A DNA stretch of 64,000 nucleotides from Thiohalorhabdus denitrificans (GTDB taxonomy: Bacteria; Pseudomonadota; Gammaproteobacteria; Thiohalorhabdales; Thiohalorhabdaceae): positions 62,001 to 126,000 of the forward strand of contig NZ_LJCP01000005.1 in the NCBI RefSeq assembly GCF_001399755.1. The letters run 5' to 3'. The notes beneath the pieces are model-generated. The model made no database searches, had not been told where the DNA came from, and saw nothing but the letters and a program-made list of their open reading frames with translations. Positions 60,431 to 64,000 of this stretch are shown here, one piece after another (within the stretch, counting starts at the first letter, position 1; every line of letters begins with the position of its first letter). The position numbers were made by a program, and so were the translations under genes.

Positions 60431-61408
60431 TCAGGACTCCTCATCGGCCGGCTTGATCAGGCTCGTGGCGATCTTCCGGAGGGCGGGCCCAGGAAGCTCG
60501 CCCAGGAGCGTCACGCGGTAGCGCTCATGGTGCACGGAGCAGGCATGCAGGGCGCCACGCTGGAGGATCTCCCCCACCTCGCTGCCCTGCCGGGACCCGT
60601 CCTCCACCCGCTCCAGGAACAGCGACAGGGTGGCCAGCCCGTCGGTGTAGAAGAAATGGGTCCCCCCTTCCTTCCCGGGCACCTCGAAGCGGGCATCTAG
60701 CCGGAAGCCGGGCGGGAGCTGCATGCCTTCCAATACGGAAGGATGCTCCTCCCGGCCCAGCTCCCGGCGCTCCAACTGGCGGGTGCCCGCGGGCACCTCC
60801 AGCTGCAGATCCCCGTCATCCAGGACCCCGTCGGGGGAAACGGCGGCGAAGGTGAAGGTCTCCATGACCTGGCCGTCCTCGGACAGCACCTCCGTCTGCA
60901 GCGGCAGATCTGTGGCCTTGTCGCGCCAGACCCGGTAGGTGAAGCGCTGGCCGTCCCCGGCCCGGAACTCCACGGCCCGGGCCTCCCGGCCGGCCACGCG
61001 CCCGCTCGGGCCCGCTGTCAGCCGGTAGTGGTCCCGGACCCGCTGGAGATCCTTCTCGGCCAGCTTGAAGATGGCCGTTCCGCTCCGCCGGGGCCCGGCG
61101 ATGACCTGGCCGATCTCGGGGTGGTAGCGCTTGACCCCGTCCACCTCGCGCACCAGCTCCCGCGCGGGCCCGGTCAGCATCACCAGCCGCTCGCGGAAAC
61201 CGCCATCGGGCTCTCCCCGGTGGTACAGCCGCATGGACTCCACCCCCACGGACGTCCCGTGGACGAGGATTCCTTCGTAGGTCATGCCGCGGGCGGCCTG
61301 GATCATGCGCTCCACCTGCGCTTCCAGGTCTTCCCGGGCCTCGGCGCTGGAGACGGCGACGGCCGCCAGCAGGACAGCAAGATGGGGAAGCAGGGATAAC
61401 CGCACCAT
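60431..61408 (-). CDS. rseB: sigma-E regulator RseB/MucB
   Basis: 325 residues. Periplasmic protein that binds RseA and protects it from DegS until lipopolysaccharide or misfolded porins displace it. Signal peptide (about 1-24), then the MucB/RseB N-terminal lipid-binding-like domain (MTYEGILVHGTSVGVESMRLYHR) and the C-terminal RseA-binding domain (FFYTDGLATLSLFLERV). The ATG at 61408 overlaps the rseA stop (TGATG). Confidence 0.93.
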   Translation of the reverse strand: MVRLSLLPHLAVLLAAVAVSSAEAREDLEAQVERMIQAARGMTYEGILVHGTSVGVESMRLYHRGEPDGGFRERLVMLTGPARELVREVDGVKRYHPEIGQVIAGPRRSGTAIFKLAEKDLQRVRDHYRLTAGPSGRVAGREARAVEFRAGDGQRFTYRVWRDKATDLPLQTEVLSEDGQVMETFTFAAVSPDGVLDDGDLQLEVPAGTRQLERRELGREEHPSVLEGMQLPPGFRLDARFEVPGKEGGTHFFYTDGLATLSLFLERVEDGSRQGSEVGEILQRGALHACSVHHERYRVTLLGELPGPALRKIATSLIKPADEES

Positions 61409-61989
61409 CAGCGCTCGTTGACCTCGAGACTCGTTCGCTGGAACCGGGCCTCGGGGCCGCTCGGGACCAGACTGGAGTGCTCGGGCAGGTACCGCTGGAT
61501 GGTCGCCATGCTCTTTTCGGTTTCGGAAGCGGTCTGCAGCCCGGAGGGCTCGGCGGGATCGGAGGCGCTGGCGCCGGAATCGGCCAGGGTGGAGGAAGGT
61601 TCGGGACCGGAGGTGGGCCCTGTGGCGGTCTGGGACCAGAGCAGCGCCCCGGCCACCGCCACACCGGCCACGCTGGCGGCGGTGGCCAGCCAGCCCCACT
61701 GGGCGGGGAAGGCCCCGCGGCTCGATGCGGACCGACCCGCGCGGCCTCCCTCCTCGCGGCCGGCGGCAGGGGCCTCCTCGGCTATGGCGGCGGCCACGCG
61801 CTCACAGAACCCCTCGGGGACGACAATCTCGCCTTCGCCGCGCATCAGGGTCCGGGTGGTGTGGAACCGCTCGAACAGGCGGCAGCAGTCCCGACATTGA
61901 TTCAGATGCTCGATGACCGCGTCGCACTCGTTCTCGCTCAGCTCACCGTCCACCATCGCGGAAACGGCTTCAAAGTCACAGGACCCCAT
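61408..61989 (-). CDS. rseA: anti-sigma-E factor RseA/MucA with zinc-type motif
   Basis: 193 residues. A single-pass inner-membrane protein that holds sigma-E. The N-terminal cytoplasmic domain (about 1-75) binds the sigma factor and contains H28-x3-C32-x2-C35 (HLNQCRDC), the hallmark of zinc-binding anti-sigma factors, which the E. coli RseA lacks. A transmembrane helix lies at about 97-117, and a periplasmic tail (about 120-193) rich in Ser, Pro and Glu follows. It starts 3 bases after rpoE and overlaps rseB. Confidence 0.9.
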   Translation of the reverse strand: MGSCDFEAVSAMVDGELSENECDAVIEHLNQCRDCCRLFERFHTTRTLMRGEGEIVVPEGFCERVAAAIAEEAPAAGREEGGRAGRSASSRGAFPAQWGWLATAASVAGVAVAGALLWSQTATGPTSGPEPSSTLADSGASASDPAEPSGLQTASETEKSMATIQRYLPEHSSLVPSGPEARFQRTSLEVNER

Positions 61990-61992
61990 CGG

Positions 61993-62583
61993 CTATTGCT
62001 CCTCCTTTTCCCGAGACAGGGCTTCAAGGGCGTTATTGACGGCCTCCCGGGCCCGGAAGATCCGGGAGCGGACTGTCCCGATGGGACAGTCCATGACCTT
62101 GGCGATCTCCTCGTAGGTCAGGCCGTCAATCTCGCGTAGCGTCAGCGCCGTGCGCAGGTCGGATGGGAGCTCCTCGATCACCTGCAGGACCTTCTCGCTC
62201 ATCTCCTTGGACAGCGCGACATCCTCGGGAGTGCCCACCTCGCGCATTACGTCGGCCCCGCTCATCTGCTCCGCATCGCTGGCGTCGATATCCGCGTCCG
62301 GGGGCCGGCGGCCCTTGGCCACGAGGTAATTCTTGGCGGTGTTCACCGCGATCCGGTAGAGCCAGGTATAAAAGGCGCTGTCTCCCCGAAACCGGTCCAG
62401 GGAGCGGTAGGCCTTGATGAAGCTCTCCTGGACCACGTCCTCCACCGCCGCAGGATCGGAGATGAACCGGCTGACTAGACCATACACTTTATGCTGGTAT
62501 TTGCGCACGAGCAGATCGAATGCCTGCTGCTCGCCGTTTTTTACCCGCTCAACCAGCTGCTGATCGGTTTGACGATCGCCCAT
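61993..62583 (-). CDS. rpoE: RNA polymerase sigma factor RpoE (AlgU)
   Basis: 196 residues, full length. Sigma-E directs the envelope-stress response. Region 2 ([23 protein letters not shown]...[18 protein letters not shown]) and region 4 ([42 protein letters not shown]) are complete. ATG at 62583. It is first in rpoE-rseA-rseB-rseC-mucD and has its own sigma-E-type promoter upstream, so it is autoregulated. Divergent from nadB. Confidence 0.98.
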   Translation of the reverse strand: MGDRQTDQQLVERVKNGEQQAFDLLVRKYQHKVYGLVSRFISDPAAVEDVVQESFIKAYRSLDRFRGDSAFYTWLYRIAVNTAKNYLVAKGRRPPDADIDASDAEQMSGADVMREVGTPEDVALSKEMSEKVLQVIEELPSDLRTALTLREIDGLTYEEIAKVMDCPIGTVRSRIFRAREAVNNALEALSREKEEQ

Positions 62584-62634
62584 TTTCGCTTCGCGCTTCC
62601 CGGACTGGGGGACGGAAGCCGGCGGACTGTTTGG

Positions 62635-62662
62635 TCAGACACCGGCCGCGTCGGGGAGTTTC
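62635..62662 (-). promoter_or_regulatory. sigma-E-type autoregulatory promoter of rpoE
   Basis: On the minus strand GAAACTC (62662-62656), with the AAC core, and TCTGA (62639-62635) are separated by 16 bases, matching GGAACTT-N16-TCTGA. It is 52 bases before the rpoE start, the usual arrangement for autoregulation of rpoE. Confidence 0.7.
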
Positions 62663-62782
62663 CATACCCATCGGCGGAAACCCGCCGAAATTGGTCATAT
62701 TAGCAGACCTGCGCCCCCCTCCCCAGCGGGGCTAACCGCCATGCGCTTGGCCTGCACGGACCCTTGGCGTACCTTGAGGGCC

Positions 62783-64000
62783 ATGGCAGAGCACCCAAGT
62801 AGCGATCCGAGCGATATTCTGATCATCGGCGGGGGCATCGCCGGCCTATCGGCGGCCCTGGCCCTGGCCGGCGACCACCAGGTTACGGTCCTCACGAAGG
62901 GCTCCGCCGGAGAATCCGCCACCCTGTACGCCCAGGGCGGCATCGCCGCGGTCCTCGACCCCCTCGACTCCTTCGACGACCACATCGCCGACACCCTGGA
63001 GGCCGGGGCCGGCCTGTGCCACCCGGAAACGGTGGAGTACGTGGTCCGCCACGGCCCGGAGGCCATCCAGCGCCTCATCCACATGGGCGTCCCCTTCACC
63101 CGGGAACCGGGCGAAGAAGGGCCCCTGGCCGGCTTCCATCTTACCCGCGAGGGGGGACACAGCCACCGGCGCATCATCCATGCCGCCGACGCCACCGGCC
63201 GGGCCGTGGAGACCACCCTGCTGGAGGAGGCGCAGGCCCATCCCAACATACGCCTGCTGGACCAGCACGTGGCGATCCAGCTCATCACCGCGGCCAAGCT
63301 GGGCCGGGAATCCCCGGAGGGGGACCGCTGCTGGGGCGCCTACGCCCTCCACGTGCCCAGCGGCCGGGTGCGTACCTTCGGCGCCCGGGCCACGCTGCTT
63401 GCCACGGGTGGGGCCGGCAAGGTCTATCTCTACACCACCAATCCGGACGTGGCCACCGGCGACGGCATCGCCATGGCCTACCGGGCCGGGTGCCGGGTGG
63501 CCAACATGGAGTTCATCCAGTTCCACCCCACCTGCCTCTACCACCCCGAGGCCAAGACGTTCCTGATCTCGGAGGCGGTGCGGGGGGAAGGCGGTATCCT
63601 GCGCCTGGCCGACGGCGACCGCTTCATGACCCGCCACGACGAGCGCGCCGAGCTGGCACCGCGCGACATCGTCGCCCGGGCCATCGACTACGAGATGAAG
63701 CGCACCGGGGCCGACTGCGTCTACCTGGACATCACCCACCAGCCCCGGGAGTTCCTGGAGCGCCACTTCCCCACCATCCGGGCCAAGCTCCTGGAGTACG
63801 GCATCGACATGGCCACCGAGCCCATCCCGGTGGTGCCCGCCGCCCATTACACCTGTGGGGGGATCGTCACCGACCTGGAGGGGCACACCGACCTGGAGGG
63901 GCTGTTCGCCGCCGGCGAAACCGCCCACACCGGCCTGCACGGCGCCAACCGCTTGGCCAGCAACTCCCTGCTGGAGGGCCTGGTGCTGGCGGACGCCGCC
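62783..64000 (+). CDS. nadB: L-aspartate oxidase, N-terminal part (cut by window edge)
   Basis: 406 residues are visible of about 530. NadB oxidises aspartate to iminoaspartate for quinolinate and NAD synthesis. The FAD-binding motif is [15 protein letters not shown] (about 13-27). Substrate and flavin motifs include [39 protein letters not shown] and the [15 protein letters not shown] block. ATG at 62783 is preceded by GAGGG. It is divergent from rpoE, the conserved arrangement in gammaproteobacteria. The C-terminal helical domain is beyond the edge. Confidence 0.97.
   Translation, partial: MAEHPSSDPSDILIIGGGIAGLSAALALAGDHQVTVLTKGSAGESATLYAQGGIAAVLDPLDSFDDHIADTLEAGAGLCHPETVEYVVRHGPEAIQRLIHMGVPFTREPGEEGPLAGFHLTREGGHSHRRIIHAADATGRAVETTLLEEAQAHPNIRLLDQHVAIQLITAAKLGRESPEGDRCWGAYALHVPSGRVRTFGARATLLATGGAGKVYLYTTNPDVATGDGIAMAYRAGCRVANMEFIQFHPTCLYHPEAKTFLISEAVRGEGGILRLADGDRFMTRHDERAELAPRDIVARAIDYEMKRTGADCVYLDITHQPREFLERHFPTIRAKLLEYGIDMATEPIPVVPAAHYTCGGIVTDLEGHTDLEGLFAAGETAHTGLHGANRLASNSLLEGLVLADAA

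Overview
The window is 64 kb of uniformly GC-rich, densely packed bacterial chromosome. Gene content and order point to a gammaproteobacterium. Three blocks carry that call: rpoE-rseA-rseB-rseC-mucD-lepA-lepB-(DUF4845)-rnc-era-recO-pdxJ-acpS; hrcA/grpE-dnaK-dnaJ-dapB-carA-carB-greA/yhbY-rlmE-ftsH; and fur/bamE-rnfH-ratA...smpB-ssrA. A SUF-type iron-sulfur operon, a fused ATP sulfurylase/APS kinase and a molybdenum hydroxylase cluster suggest an environmental, possibly sulfur-oxidising or halophilic lineage, but the genus cannot be fixed from sequence alone. No prophage, transposase, CRISPR array, tRNA or rRNA gene was seen. The only non-coding RNA gene is tmRNA.

Layout: 1-12.3 kb, mostly minus strand: ftsH (cut by the window edge), rlmE, yhbY (plus), greA, carB, carA, dapB, dnaJ, dnaK, grpE. 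This stretch has a structured carAB leader, a REPIN-like repeat and a sigma-32-type promoter in front of grpE. 12.3-21.2 kb: hrcA with a degenerate CIRCE operator, then nadK, recN, fur, bamE, rnfH, ratA, a sodium-coupled transporter, smpB and ssrA. 21.4-23.9 kb: small stress genes (Pmp3/YqaE, hemerythrin) and an NMO-type flavoenzyme. 24-33.4 kb, plus strand: sufR-sufB-sufC-sufD-sufS-sufU, then a DUF971-DUF59 fusion, two small Rieske proteins, a class II photolyase and a DUF4389 membrane protein. 33.5-36 kb: UDP-glucuronate 4-epimerase and UDP-glucose dehydrogenase, which with galU at 48 kb form a UDP-uronate supply route. 36.5-40.8 kb: mocA-xdhC-iorB-iorA, a Tat-exported molybdenum hydroxylase with its cofactor factors. 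41-45.9 kb: prkA-yeaH-spoVR stress module. 46.3-53 kb: sat-cysC, galU, cnoX, a small cytochrome c, type I dehydroquinase, a ComEA-like protein, acpS, pdxJ. 53-62.6 kb: the sigma-E envelope-stress block with lepA, lepB, rnc, era and recO. nadB runs off the right edge.

Working together: several layers of proteostasis lie side by side (FtsH, DnaK system, HrcA, tmRNA/SmpB, sigma-E/MucD, CnoX, PrkA/YeaH/SpoVR), along with pyrimidine/arginine precursor synthesis (carAB) and iron-sulfur assembly (SUF with its Rrf2 regulator).

The most unusual items are: a carAB leader whose upstream arm can pair with the terminator U-tract; mutually exclusive hairpins in the grpE leader; the Fe-S/photolyase tail of the suf region (DUF971-DUF59 fusion, twin Rieske proteins, overlapping photolyase-DUF4389 pair); a REPIN-like repeat and a long imperfect palindrome; and an RseA with an H-x3-C-x2-C zinc-type motif.
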